DNA of 6,464 nt from J029 sp964482495 (GTDB lineage: Bacteria > Planctomycetota > UBA1135), in contig CAYZXS010000088.1 in assembly GCA_964482495.1 (NCBI GenBank), forward strand, positions 1-6,464, read 5' to 3'. The notes beneath the pieces were generated by a model. The model ran no database searches and was not told the DNA's origin. It saw nothing but the letters and a program-made list of their open reading frames with translations. Of the stretch, positions 1-6,445 are shown in pieces. Position 1 is the first letter of the stretch, and each line of letters opens with the position of its first letter. The position numbers and the translations under genes were made by a program.

Positions 1-83
<83 letters not shown>

Positions 84-87
<4 letters not shown>

Positions 88-1361
88 CCCGCCGCCGGCG
101 GGCCGATCCGGTCGGTGCCCATGTAGGGCTGCAGCACCTCGGGCACGCGCACGCTGCCGTCCGCCTGCTGGAAGTTCTCCAGGATCGCGATCAGCACCCG
201 CGGCGAGGCCACCACCGTGTTGTTGAGCGTGTGGCAGAAGGCCGGCTTGCCGCCGCCCTCCTTGTAGCGCAGGTTGAGGCGCCGGGCCTGGAAGTCGTGG
301 AAGCGCGAGGCCGAGTGGGTCTCGCCGTAGCCGCCGCGGCTGGGCATCCAGGTCTCGACGTCGAACTTCTGCACCTGCCCCTGGCCGAGGTCGCCGGTGC
401 AGACGTTCACCACCCGGTAGGGAAGCCCGAGCAGGTCCATGAAGTCGGTGGCGTGGGCCAGCATGCGCTGGTGCTCCTCGCGCGACCACTGCTCGTCGGC
501 GGGACCGACCACCACCTGCTCGACCTTCCAGAACTGGTGGACCCGGTAGAGGCCCTTGGTGTCCTTGCCGTAGGTGCCGGCCTCGCGCCGGTAGCAGGGC
601 GAGAGCGCGATGCGCCGGATCGGCAGCTGGTCGGCGGCTAGGGTCTCGCCGGCGTGGATCGAGGTCAGCGCCACCTCGGAGGTGCCGACCAGGTTGAGGC
701 CGTCCTTCTCGCAGCGGTAGGCCTGCTCCTCGCCGCCCGGGAAGTAGCCGGTGCCGGTCATGCAGGCGTCGCTGACCAGGGTCGGCACCGAGACCAGCTC
801 GAAGCCGCGCTGGCGCATGTGGTCGAGGGAGTACTGCAGCACCGCCTGCTCCAGGCGCGCGCCCTCCCCCAGCAGCAAGTAATTGCGGGTGCCTGCCATG
901 CGCACCCCGCGCGGGATGTCGACGATGCCCAGCGCCTCGCCCAGCTCGACGTGGGACTTGGCCTCGAAGTCGAAGTCGGGCGGGTCGCCGGCGGTGGCCA
1001 GCTCCAGGTTCTCGGCGTCGTCGGCGCCGTCCGGGACCTCGGGGGCTGGAGGCATCGGCAGCAGCAGCGCCAGCTCGGCGACCTTGGCCCGCAGCTCCTG
1101 TTCCCTGCCTTCGAGCGCCTTCAGCTCCGCCTTGGAGGCCTTCTGGGCGTCCAGAGCGCCGGCGCGCTCCTCCGGGTTCATCTTGCCCAGCTTCTTCGAG
1201 GCGGCCTTGAGCTCGGCCCGCAGGCCCTCGACCCGGGCCAGCAGCTCGCGGTGCTCGGCGTCGGCCGCCAGCAGGCCGTCGACGTCGGCGTTGACGCGCT
1301 TGCGCCGGGCGGCGTCGCGCACGATGTCCGGGTGCTCCCGGACCCACTTCAGGTCCAACAA
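84..1361 (-). CDS. serS: Seryl-tRNA synthetase (SerRS)
   Basis: Cytosolic class II aminoacyl-tRNA synthetase that activates serine with ATP and charges tRNA-Ser (and tRNA-Sec where present). The 425 residues match the usual bacterial length. The N-terminus, MLDLKWVREHPDIVRD, is typical of the family. Residues about 30-100 form a long charged helical hairpin, the coiled-coil arm that binds tRNA. The catalytic domain follows: the serine-binding T-S-E (227-229, GTSEVAL), motif 2 as SPCYRREAGTYGKDTKGLYR (254-273, with R258 and E260), the DFQARR segment (356-361) and motif 3 around HTLNNTVVASPR (377-388, with the class II arginine R388). The start is TTG: the first of two adjacent TTG codons gives the family-typical MLD and lies 7 nt after AAGGAG. 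It is the last gene of a probable three-gene minus-strand operon, 46 nt after the secreted-protein gene. Its stop overlaps that of the convergent gene. Confidence 0.97.
87..103. other. GC-rich stem-loop at the convergent gene ends
   Basis: GCCCGCC (87-93) and GGCGGGC (97-103) are perfect 7-bp complements around a 3-nt loop (GCC). The structure begins at the last base of the upstream + strand stop codon and lies inside the final codons of serS (the Pro-Pro-Ala-Ala-Gly end). No T-run follows on the + strand, so it is not a classical intrinsic terminator. It could stall polymerase or protect the 3' end of the + strand transcript. The dyad is clear, but its function is inference and such dyads occur by chance in very GC-rich DNA. 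Confidence 0.35.
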
Positions 1362-1368
1362 GGCGATT

Positions 1369-1374
1369 CTCCTT
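1369..1374 (-). promoter_or_regulatory. Shine-Dalgarno site of serS
   Basis: On the minus strand AAGGAG stands 7 nt before the TTG start of serS. It is the strongest ribosome-binding site in the window and fixes the non-ATG start, since no ATG or GTG lies nearby in frame. Just upstream, the spacer can form a short stem (CCGCC pairing with GGCGG), which may leave the site open or modulate it. That last point is inference. Confidence 0.75.
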
Positions 1375-1407
1375 CCAATGTCCGCCCCCGAGAGGCGGCG
1401 GCTACGG

Positions 1408-3420
1408 TCACTCCAGCCAGCCGGTGTCGAGCTTGCCGAACCAGGGGTGCTTCTTCATGGTCAGGCGGACCGGCGGCATCTCGGCCTTCTTCAGCTCGAG
1501 CTCCAAGTCCTGCGGCAGGTAGACCAGCGGCCACTGGGCCATCATCTCCTCGGCGGTGGAGCCGCGCAGCTCGCCATCGGCCTTCTCGCCCTTGAGCTCG
1601 ACCTCGGTGCCGAACAGCGGCGCCCCGACCAGGCGCAGGTAGCGCTCGCCGGCCTTTCCGGTGACGCACAGGCTCTGGCCCTCGAAGACCAGCTTGTTGC
1701 CCTCGAGCCGGCGATCGACCGACAGCGTGAAGGGGGTGCCGAGCTCGATGGTCTCGGTCTTGCCCTCCTCCAGGTCGATGATCATGCTCCGGCCGGCGGC
1801 CGGCAGGATCACGGCCTCGGCGCCCTTCGGGCCCCGCGCCAGGCCCTGCTGGACCTTGTAGCGGCCGATCGGCACCTGCAGGCTGCCGTTCTTGTTCAGC
1901 ATCAGGTCGATCATGGTGCCGCGGATCTGCGAGGTGTCCGCCATCAGCACCAGGCTGGTCAGCTTGAGGCCCTTGAGGCCCTTCATGGTCACCTTCAGGG
2001 TGCCCAGCTTGGGCGCCATCGGCGCCAGCTCGGCCTTGGTGAGCAGCGCGTGGTCCTCGAGCTTGAGCTCGAACCAGGCCCCCTTGCCGTCGGTGATGAA
2101 GCGCGAGAAGGGCTGGGAGTGCTTGCCCTTGCCCAGCAGCACCGAGTCATAGCGGTAGAGCCAGGTCTCCTTGGGCAGGCCGAAGGCACCCGCCAGGACC
2201 AGCTCGGGGTAGCCGTAGCGGCCGTCGCCGTCGTGGTCGTAGAGGGTGATCTTGCCGTAAGGCGTGTCCCCGACCATGGTGCCGACCGAGCGGTAGAAGA
2301 CCGTCGAGTGGGTCTTGCCGATCGACAGGTTCAGCTCCGAGCCGTGGAACATGTCCCGGTCGATGCCGCCCGCGACCATCATGGCGTGGTCGACGGTCTG
2401 GCCGCCCTCCAGCTTGCGCTGGTACTCCACCACCACCGGCTTGGTGCTCAGCTTGAACTCCTCGCTCGGGCCGGCGCCGCCGTCGATCACGAACTTGTTG
2501 AAGTCGGTGCGGCGCACCACCACCGGCGGGTCGAAGCCGTGGAAGGCGCCCTCGGTGCCGACCTCGTGGGTGCCGACCAGCTTCCAGCTCAGGCGGTGGT
2601 CGTCCGCCAGGTCGTTGGCGTGCTGCACCGCCAGCGGCTTCACCTCGGCGGCGAAGTCCAGGGCGGCCTCGACCGGCTCTGCCCCCTCCAAGGGCTGGAT
2701 CACGAAGCGGGAGACCTTGCGCTCACCGACCTCGCCCGTGGACGGGTCGGGGATGCCCAGCTTCGCCCGGGTCTCGGCCGCCAGGTTCTTGACCGTGTCG
2801 TAGTCGGCGTCGTTGGTCAGGGCGAGCTGCTCGCGGGCCCGCAGGTACTCCTCGTAGATCTCGAGGGCGCGCTGGTCGTCGGAGCCGTCGCCGTCCGTCA
2901 GGTCGCTGTTGTAGGCGTTGCCCTGGCAGTAGAGCAGCACCGACAGGTAGTACAGGTCGCCGGTCTGGCGCATCGCCTCGACCACCTTCTCGGCGTCCTC
3001 CCGGACCGGGATCCAGTACTTCTCCGTCTTGTGGGTCAGCGCCTCCGCGTGCATCTGCAGCAGCTGCGGGTAGTAGCTGCGCAGGATCTCGCCGCGGTTC
3101 TTCCGGGTGGTGCCGGACATCCGCTCGAGATAGCGGTAGTAGTTCCGGGCGAAGGCGGAGCGGTAGACCCGCTGCCAGGACTCGCCGAAGGCCTCGATCC
3201 ACCCGCCCAGCTCCGTGCCGCCGGACGCGAGGCTGTCGGCGTTGGAGATGAACTCGGTGATCGCGATGGTCTTCTGCTTGCGCAGCAGACCATCCATGGC
3301 CTTCTTGTCGTTCAGCTCCAGGGCGGACCGGAACTGGGACCGGAATTCCTCGACCGGGTCTTGCGCGACGGGGAGCGCGGCGGCCGAGATGGGGACTGCG
3401 AGGAGCAGGCTGGCCAGCAT
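1408..3420 (-). CDS. Secreted protein of unknown function with an EF-hand-like loop
   Basis: A 670-residue protein I cannot assign to a named family. The N-terminus, MLASLLLAVPISAAALPVAQ, looks like a Sec signal peptide with a short hydrophobic core and cleavage near residues 15-20. It lacks the usual basic n-region. Residues about 22-220 are rich in helix-forming sequence (for example DDQRALEIYEEYLRAREQL, 181-199), suggesting a helical, perhaps TPR-like, domain. Residues about 235-660 look mostly beta-stranded. Within them DHDGDGRYGYPE (395-406) has acidic residues at positions 1, 3, 5 and 12 and Gly at 6, the pattern of a calcium-binding EF-hand loop. There are only two cysteines (C165, C585). 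The ATG at 3420 lies 11 nt after the rhomboid stop and has no clear Shine-Dalgarno site, so translational coupling is likely. The frame stays open further upstream, but that stretch overlaps the rhomboid gene in another frame and ends the good signal peptide, so I reject the extension. A periplasmic or cell-surface location is inferred. Confidence 0.85.
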   Translation of the reverse strand: MLASLLLAVPISAAALPVAQDPVEEFRSQFRSALELNDKKAMDGLLRKQKTIAITEFISNADSLASGGTELGGWIEAFGESWQRVYRSAFARNYYRYLERMSGTTRKNRGEILRSYYPQLLQMHAEALTHKTEKYWIPVREDAEKVVEAMRQTGDLYYLSVLLYCQGNAYNSDLTDGDGSDDQRALEIYEEYLRAREQLALTNDADYDTVKNLAAETRAKLGIPDPSTGEVGERKVSRFVIQPLEGAEPVEAALDFAAEVKPLAVQHANDLADDHRLSWKLVGTHEVGTEGAFHGFDPPVVVRRTDFNKFVIDGGAGPSEEFKLSTKPVVVEYQRKLEGGQTVDHAMMVAGGIDRDMFHGSELNLSIGKTHSTVFYRSVGTMVGDTPYGKITLYDHDGDGRYGYPELVLAGAFGLPKETWLYRYDSVLLGKGKHSQPFSRFITDGKGAWFELKLEDHALLTKAELAPMAPKLGTLKVTMKGLKGLKLTSLVLMADTSQIRGTMIDLMLNKNGSLQVPIGRYKVQQGLARGPKGAEAVILPAAGRSMIIDLEEGKTETIELGTPFTLSVDRRLEGNKLVFEGQSLCVTGKAGERYLRLVGAPLFGTEVELKGEKADGELRGSTAEEMMAQWPLVYLPQDLELELKKAEMPPVRLTMKKHPWFGKLDTGWLE

Positions 3421-3431
3421 GGCCGCCAATT

Positions 3432-4238
3432 CTACCGGTCCCGCCGGTCTCGCGAGCGCCGCTCCAGGAATTGCCGCTCCTTGGCGTTCAGGCTGTTCAG
3501 CCCCTCGGCGCTGATCTTGGCCAGGATCCGGTCCAGCTCGGCCTCCTCGCCGGCGGCCTGCTGGCGGCGCCGCTGCTGCCGGGCGGCGGCGCGGCGCTCG
3601 CGCCAGCGGGTCAGCGGCCCGAAGCCGCGCTGGAAGCCGCCGGCCCACCACCAGCCCAGGGCGGCGCCGGCCAGGTGGACGTCGACCGCCACGCCGTCGG
3701 TCTGGCCCGCCAGGGCGAAGGCGAAGCCCATCAGGTCCAGCAGCAGGTAGACCAGGAACAGGGTCATCATCCGGAAGCGGATCAGGCCGAAGAAGCTCAG
3801 CATCCGGTCCGGGTAGACCGCGGCGTTGACGGCGATGACGGCGCTGACGATGCCGGAGCCGCCGATCACCGGGATGGCGAAGGGGCCGCCGACCACCAGG
3901 TGGAGCACCAGGTGGACCCCGGCGCCGGCCGCCACCGCCGCCCCGACCAGCTTCCAGAAGCGCCGGCCGCGGTAGAGGGCCTCCGCCTCCTGGCCGAAGA
4001 TCCACAGCAGCAAGGCGTTGATCGCCAGGTGCCAGAGGCCGGGGAAGGCCTCGTGGCCCAGGGCGTAGCCGACCAGGCCGGGCAAGTACTGGAGCTGGCC
4101 GGAGAACAGCGCCCCGTAGTCGAGCAGGAACAGCGGCTCGAGGCCGCCGCCGCCCATCAACCCGGACAGGGAGTAGGCCACCCAACAGCCGAGCCAGAGG
4201 ATCAGCAGGCGGCGGACTTCGGGGGCGGCACTAGGCAT
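3432..4238 (-). CDS. Rhomboid family intramembrane serine protease
   Basis: Integral membrane protease that cleaves transmembrane segments with a Ser-His dyad inside the bilayer. The 268 residues contain about six hydrophobic segments between residues 9 and 202. All family hallmarks are visible: H70-x-x-x-N74 (HLAIN) in the second helix region, the nucleophile S128 in IGGSGIVSA, and the catalytic H188 in DVHLAGAALG. An active enzyme is therefore expected. After the last helix comes a very basic linker (about 211-230) and then LDRILAKISAEGLNSL (235-250) running into NAKERQFL. This resembles the short conserved motif at the C-terminus of many bacterial rhomboids (DUF6576-like, from memory). The start is uncertain. 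ATG at 4238 has no Shine-Dalgarno site but avoids overlapping folD. An in-frame ATG at 4277 (13 residues longer) follows GGAGG by 8 nt but would overlap the folD start codon. The gene is first in a probable operon with the secreted protein and serS. Confidence 0.94.
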   Translation of the reverse strand: MPSAAPEVRRLLILWLGCWVAYSLSGLMGGGGLEPLFLLDYGALFSGQLQYLPGLVGYALGHEAFPGLWHLAINALLLWIFGQEAEALYRGRRFWKLVGAAVAAGAGVHLVLHLVVGGPFAIPVIGGSGIVSAVIAVNAAVYPDRMLSFFGLIRFRMMTLFLVYLLLDLMGFAFALAGQTDGVAVDVHLAGAALGWWWAGGFQRGFGPLTRWRERRAAARQQRRRQQAAGEEAELDRILAKISAEGLNSLNAKERQFLERRSRDRRDR

Positions 4239-4255
4239 GGGCGTCGGGCGACGGC

Positions 4256-4261
4256 ATTCTA
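4256..4261 (-). promoter_or_regulatory. Candidate -10 hexamer for the rhomboid operon
   Basis: Minus-strand TAGAAT matches the sigma-70 -10 consensus TATAAT at five of six positions, in one of the few less GC-rich patches of the window. It lies 17 nt before the ATG at 4238, giving a leader of about 10 nt. If used, it would exclude the ATG at 4277. No convincing -35 is seen at 16-18 bp (the candidates fall within the folD start region). Confidence 0.25.
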
Positions 4262-4275
4262 TGGGGTTGGAAGCC

Positions 4276-5142
4276 ATGACTGGAACCTCCGAGACGAGCA
4301 CCAACCTCCTCGACGGCAAGGCCCTGGCGGCGCGGATCCGCGCCGGCATCGCCGCGGACGTGGCCGCCGGCACCGCCGAGGGCAAGCCCCAGCCCGGCCT
4401 GGCCACGGTGCTGGTTGGCGACGACCCCGCCAGCCACATCTACGTGCGCAACAAGCGCCGCGCCTGCGACGAGGTCGGCTTCGCCAACTTCCACATCGAG
4501 CTGCCGGCGGAGACCTCCCAGGAGGAGCTGCTCGCCCGGGTCGCGGAGCTCAACGCTGACCCGGCGGTGCACGGCATCCTGGTGCAGCTGCCGCTGCCCG
4601 CGCACATCGACGAGCAGGCCGTGCTGATGGCGGTGGACCCGGCCAAGGACGCCGACGGCTTCCACCCGCTCAACCAGGGCGCGCTGCTGCAGGGCGCCCC
4701 GAGCCTGCGCCCCTGCACCCCGCGCGGCTGCATGGCGCTGATCGACGAGACCGGCGTCGAGCTCAAGGGCAAGCGCGCGGTCGTCGTCGGCCGCTCCAAC
4801 ATCGTCGGCAAGCCGGTGGCGCTGATGCTGCTCGAGCGCCACGCCACGGTCACCATCTGCCACTCGCGCACCGCCGACCTGGCGGCCGAGGTCGGCAACG
4901 CCGACGTCGTGGTCGCGGCGGTCGGCGTCGCCAAGCTGGTCCAGGGCAGCTGGATCAAGCCCGGCGCGGTGGTGATCGACGTCGGCATGAACCGCGACCA
5001 GGACGGCAAGCTGTGCGGGGACGTCGACTTCGCCGCCGCCCGCGAGCGCGCCGGCTGGATCACGCCGGTGCCCGGCGGGGTCGGCCCGATGACCATCGCC
5101 ATGCTGCTCCAGAACACGCTGGACGCGGCCTGGCAGCGCTGA
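4276..5142 (+). CDS. folD: Bifunctional methylenetetrahydrofolate dehydrogenase / methenyltetrahydrofolate cyclohydrolase
   Basis: Cytosolic one-carbon enzyme that interconverts 5,10-methylene-THF, 5,10-methenyl-THF and 10-formyl-THF using NADP(H), supplying formyl groups for purine and initiator-tRNA synthesis. The 288 residues match the family length. Visible hallmarks are YVRNKRRACDEVGF (56-69, with the conserved Y56 and catalytic K60), GILVQLPLP (100-108, with Q104), KDADGFHPLN (124-133, with D127), PCTPRGC (146-152), the Rossmann-fold VVVGRSNIVGKPVA (169-182) and the C-terminal signature PVPGGVGPMT (264-273). All expected catalytic positions are present, so it should be active. I chose ATG 4276 because the family begins about ten residues before the DGK motif (residues 13-15). 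In-frame ATGs at 4261 and 4237 would only add a non-conserved extension overlapping the rhomboid 5' end. Only a weak purine-rich ribosome site precedes it. It is transcribed alone, divergent from the rhomboid gene and convergent with the next gene. Confidence 0.97.
   Translation: MTGTSETSTNLLDGKALAARIRAGIAADVAAGTAEGKPQPGLATVLVGDDPASHIYVRNKRRACDEVGFANFHIELPAETSQEELLARVAELNADPAVHGILVQLPLPAHIDEQAVLMAVDPAKDADGFHPLNQGALLQGAPSLRPCTPRGCMALIDETGVELKGKRAVVVGRSNIVGKPVALMLLERHATVTICHSRTADLAAEVGNADVVVAAVGVAKLVQGSWIKPGAVVIDVGMNRDQDGKLCGDVDFAAARERAGWITPVPGGVGPMTIAMLLQNTLDAAWQR
4286..4290 (-). promoter_or_regulatory. Candidate Shine-Dalgarno site for a longer rhomboid start
   Basis: On the minus strand GGAGG lies 8 nt before an in-frame ATG (4277-4275), which would add MASNPIECRRPTP to the rhomboid N-terminus. 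The site lies inside the first codons of folD. It competes with the non-overlapping ATG at 4238, which has no Shine-Dalgarno site. The added codons include the rare ATA and several A/T-ending codons, which counts against them being coding. Confidence 0.35.
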
Positions 5143-5146
5143 ACGG

Positions 5147-5164
5147 CGGCCGGGCCAGCGGCCG
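5147..5164. terminator. GC hairpin between convergent genes (weak terminator candidate)
   Basis: CGGCCG (5147-5152) and CGGCCG (5159-5164) form a perfect 6-bp stem around a 6-nt loop, GGCCAG. It sits centrally in the 31-nt gap between the stops of folD and the convergent 172-residue gene, where a bidirectional terminator would be expected. Neither strand has a T-run after it, so it does not meet the classical intrinsic pattern. Termination could instead depend on Rho, or the hairpin may only protect the 3' ends. Confidence 0.35.
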
Positions 5165-5173
5165 AGCGCGGCG

Positions 5174-5692
5174 CTACCAGCCGTAGTTGCCGCGCCAGGG
5201 CGGCGGCGGCTCCTGCTCGCTGCGCACCACGCGCCGGCGGACCAGGACCCACCCCGAGGCCTGGGCCAGCTGCAGGTCGCGCTCGCCGCCGAGGGCGATC
5301 AGACGCCGCCGCTCCTGCCCGGGGCAGAGCATCGGGCTGAAGAAGCGCAGCTGCGACACGGCCGGCTCCTCCACCGCGGCCAGGCACTCGCTCCAAGAGG
5401 CGCCCTCGAGCCGCAGCGGGCCGGGGCCGGCGTTGCCGGGACGGATCAGCCAGAACTCGGCCTGCTCCTCACGCTCCGGCCCGAGGGCCAGCCGCAGCAG
5501 GGCGCCGAAGCGCCGGAAGGGCACCCGGAAGCCCGGCCGGGCCTTGATCTCGGCGCGCACCAGGCCGCCCTTCTCGGGCACGACCTCGACCAGCAGCTGC
5601 CGCTCCTTGAGCCGAGTCAGCCGCCGGCGCCAGGCCTGCTCGACGACCACGGGGTCGCGTTCGCGGTAGGCAGCGCCGAGTCGGAGGGGCAT
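5174..5692 (-). CDS. Hypothetical protein, arginine-rich, no recognised family
   Basis: A 172-residue protein that I do not recognise. It has no signal peptide or membrane segment, so it is probably cytosolic. The sequence is arginine-rich and opens with a helical basic stretch (VVVEQAWRRRLTRLKERQ, 15-32). Alternating hydrophobic segments typical of beta-strands follow (LLVEVVPE, AEFWLIRP, LRFFSP, GWVLVRRRVV). The tail is proline-rich and aromatic, EPPPPWRGNYGW (161-172). Strong use of G/C-ending codons and lack of overlap with its neighbours support it as a real gene. I chose ATG 5692 because the upstream in-frame extension runs antisense through the start of the divergent lipoprotein gene. 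The site just upstream is G-rich but not a clear Shine-Dalgarno; a TATGCT hexamer 6 nt before the ATG raises a leaderless-mRNA possibility. A nearby GTG about seven codons upstream is an alternative start. Confidence 0.7.
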   Translation of the reverse strand: MPLRLGAAYRERDPVVVEQAWRRRLTRLKERQLLVEVVPEKGGLVRAEIKARPGFRVPFRRFGALLRLALGPEREEQAEFWLIRPGNAGPGPLRLEGASWSECLAAVEEPAVSQLRFFSPMLCPGQERRRLIALGGERDLQLAQASGWVLVRRRVVRSEQEPPPPWRGNYGW

Positions 5693-5698
5693 GCCCCC

Positions 5699-5704
5699 AG
5701 CATA
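5699..5704 (-). promoter_or_regulatory. Candidate -10 hexamer (leaderless type) for the 172-residue gene
   Basis: Minus-strand TATGCT fits the TAnnnT core of a -10 element and ends 6 nt before the ATG at 5692, so transcription would begin at or next to the start codon. No -35 match is seen. It lies in the 46-nt divergent region, near a similar element serving the opposite gene. Confidence 0.3.
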
Positions 5705-5727
5705 CGCCCGCACCCCGCAGCCGCCCG

Positions 5728-5733
5728 TAGACT
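5728..5733 (+). promoter_or_regulatory. Candidate -10 hexamer (leaderless type) for the lipoprotein/barrel gene
   Basis: TAGACT fits TAnnnT and ends 5 nt before the ATG at 5739. There is no Shine-Dalgarno sequence between them, as expected for a leaderless transcript. No -35 match is visible 16-18 bp upstream. Support is the position and the A/T content in an otherwise G/C-dominated gap. Confidence 0.3.
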
Positions 5734-5738
5734 TCGGC

Positions 5739-6374
5739 ATGCGCTCGCCTGCCCACGCGCTGCTCCCGGCTGCCCCCGCCGTCCTCCCGATCCTCGCCGC
5801 GCTCGCCGCCGCCCTGCTCCCCGCCTGCGCCAACGCCCCGCGCTCGACCGTGCACGAGCACAGCGGCGTCGGCCTGCGCGCCCTGGTCGCCGACGCCCTC
5901 CAGAGCGACCGCGGCGACCCGCGCCGCGCCGATCAGCGCCTCCAGGGGCTGGACGCCAGCGGCTACGCCGTCAGCTTCGAGCACTGGCTCGACGCCGGCA
6001 GCTCCGCCCTGTTCGAGATCGGCCGCCGCAGCTACCCCACCGCCGCGGTCGACGCTCGCGCCCTCGACCTACGCACCGGCGGCCGCGAGTACTTCCGCGA
6101 GGACTCCCGCACCCAGCCCTTCCTCGAGGCCGCCCTGGTCCTCTCCGCCATCGACGTCGACACCGTCGACGGCCTCAGCCTGGGCGTCGGCGCCGCCGCC
6201 GGCGGCGGCCTGCGCCACTTCCTCAGCAACTCCGCCTCCCTCGACGCCTCCGCCCTCTACACCGCCATGGTGGTCGACCCCCAGACCGTCACCACCCGCA
6301 AGGGCGACCGCTTCCGCACCGAAGAAGAGCTCTACGGCTGGGAATTCGCCCTCCACCTCGCCTTCCACTTCTAA
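5739..6374 (+). CDS. Predicted outer-membrane lipoprotein / beta-barrel protein
   Basis: A 211-residue exported protein with no named family that I can assign. The N-terminus has an arginine, then a long Ala/Leu/Pro hydrophobic core ending in LLPAC (26-30), a lipobox-like site with C30 as the lipidated residue. Pro at -2 is less usual. The mature part contains amphipathic strands separated by charged or glycine-rich turns (for example YAVSFEHWL 76-84, ALFEIGRRSY 90-99, FLEAALVLSAID 128-139, LSLGVGAAAGGGLRHF 146-161). It ends in GWEFALHLAFHF (200-211), alternating hydrophobic residues with a terminal Phe, like the C-terminal strand recognised by the BAM machinery. An eight-stranded small barrel is the simplest reading. 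I chose ATG 5739 because it starts the signal peptide directly; an in-frame ATG at 5691 would add 16 non-signal residues and overlap the divergent gene. A terminator-like hairpin follows the stop. Confidence 0.75.
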   Translation: MRSPAHALLPAAPAVLPILAALAAALLPACANAPRSTVHEHSGVGLRALVADALQSDRGDPRRADQRLQGLDASGYAVSFEHWLDAGSSALFEIGRRSYPTAAVDARALDLRTGGREYFREDSRTQPFLEAALVLSAIDVDTVDGLSLGVGAAAGGGLRHFLSNSASLDASALYTAMVVDPQTVTTRKGDRFRTEEELYGWEFALHLAFHF

Positions 6375-6387
6375 GCGCCCGGGACGT

Positions 6388-6406
6388 CCGGCGGCCTCCT
6401 CGCCGG
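6388..6406 (+). terminator. Terminator-like hairpin after the lipoprotein/barrel gene
   Basis: CCGGCG (6388-6393) and CGCCGG (6401-6406) form a perfect 6-bp stem with a 7-nt loop (GCCTCCT), 13 nt after the TAA stop. GGG (6381-6383) can pair further with the C-run that follows across a bulge. The downstream stretch is pyrimidine-rich (CCCCCCTTCCTC) but has few T residues, so it is an atypical intrinsic terminator of the kind seen in GC-rich genomes. Confidence 0.45.
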
Positions 6407-6445
6407 CCCCCCTTCCTCGGGTCCGCTTCCGATCCCCTCGACGTT

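Noticed and set aside
654..1595. A 313-codon + strand frame antisense to serS
   Set aside because: Same antisense artefact; no recognisable domain, and serS is unambiguous on the other strand.
883..3750. A 955-codon open frame on the + strand antisense to serS and the secreted-protein gene
   Set aside because: Its product is a low-complexity mix rich in Ala, Leu, Gly, Val, Gln and His, and it lies opposite two well-supported genes. In very GC-rich DNA stop codons are rare in antisense frames, so long spurious frames are expected.
3421..4185. N-terminal extension of the secreted protein to a 925-residue product
   Set aside because: The added part is an Arg/Pro/Gly/Ala-rich read-through of the rhomboid gene in another frame. 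The ATG at 3420 begins a signal peptide directly after the rhomboid stop.
4237..4275. Longer folD starts at 4237 or 4261
   Set aside because: They add residues that are not part of the family, overlap the rhomboid 5' end and have no better ribosome site than ATG 4276.
3471..4559. A 362-codon + strand frame spanning the rhomboid and the folD start
   Set aside because: Low-complexity product antisense to the rhomboid and out of frame with folD; a composition artefact.
4231..4863. Minus-strand frame opposite folD (210 codons)
   Set aside because: Antisense shadow of folD with an Ala/Gly/Val/His-rich product and no motif.
5469..5984. Minus-strand frame spanning the divergent promoter region (171 codons)
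   Set aside because: Overlaps two better-supported genes in other frames and crosses their start region; no domain seen.
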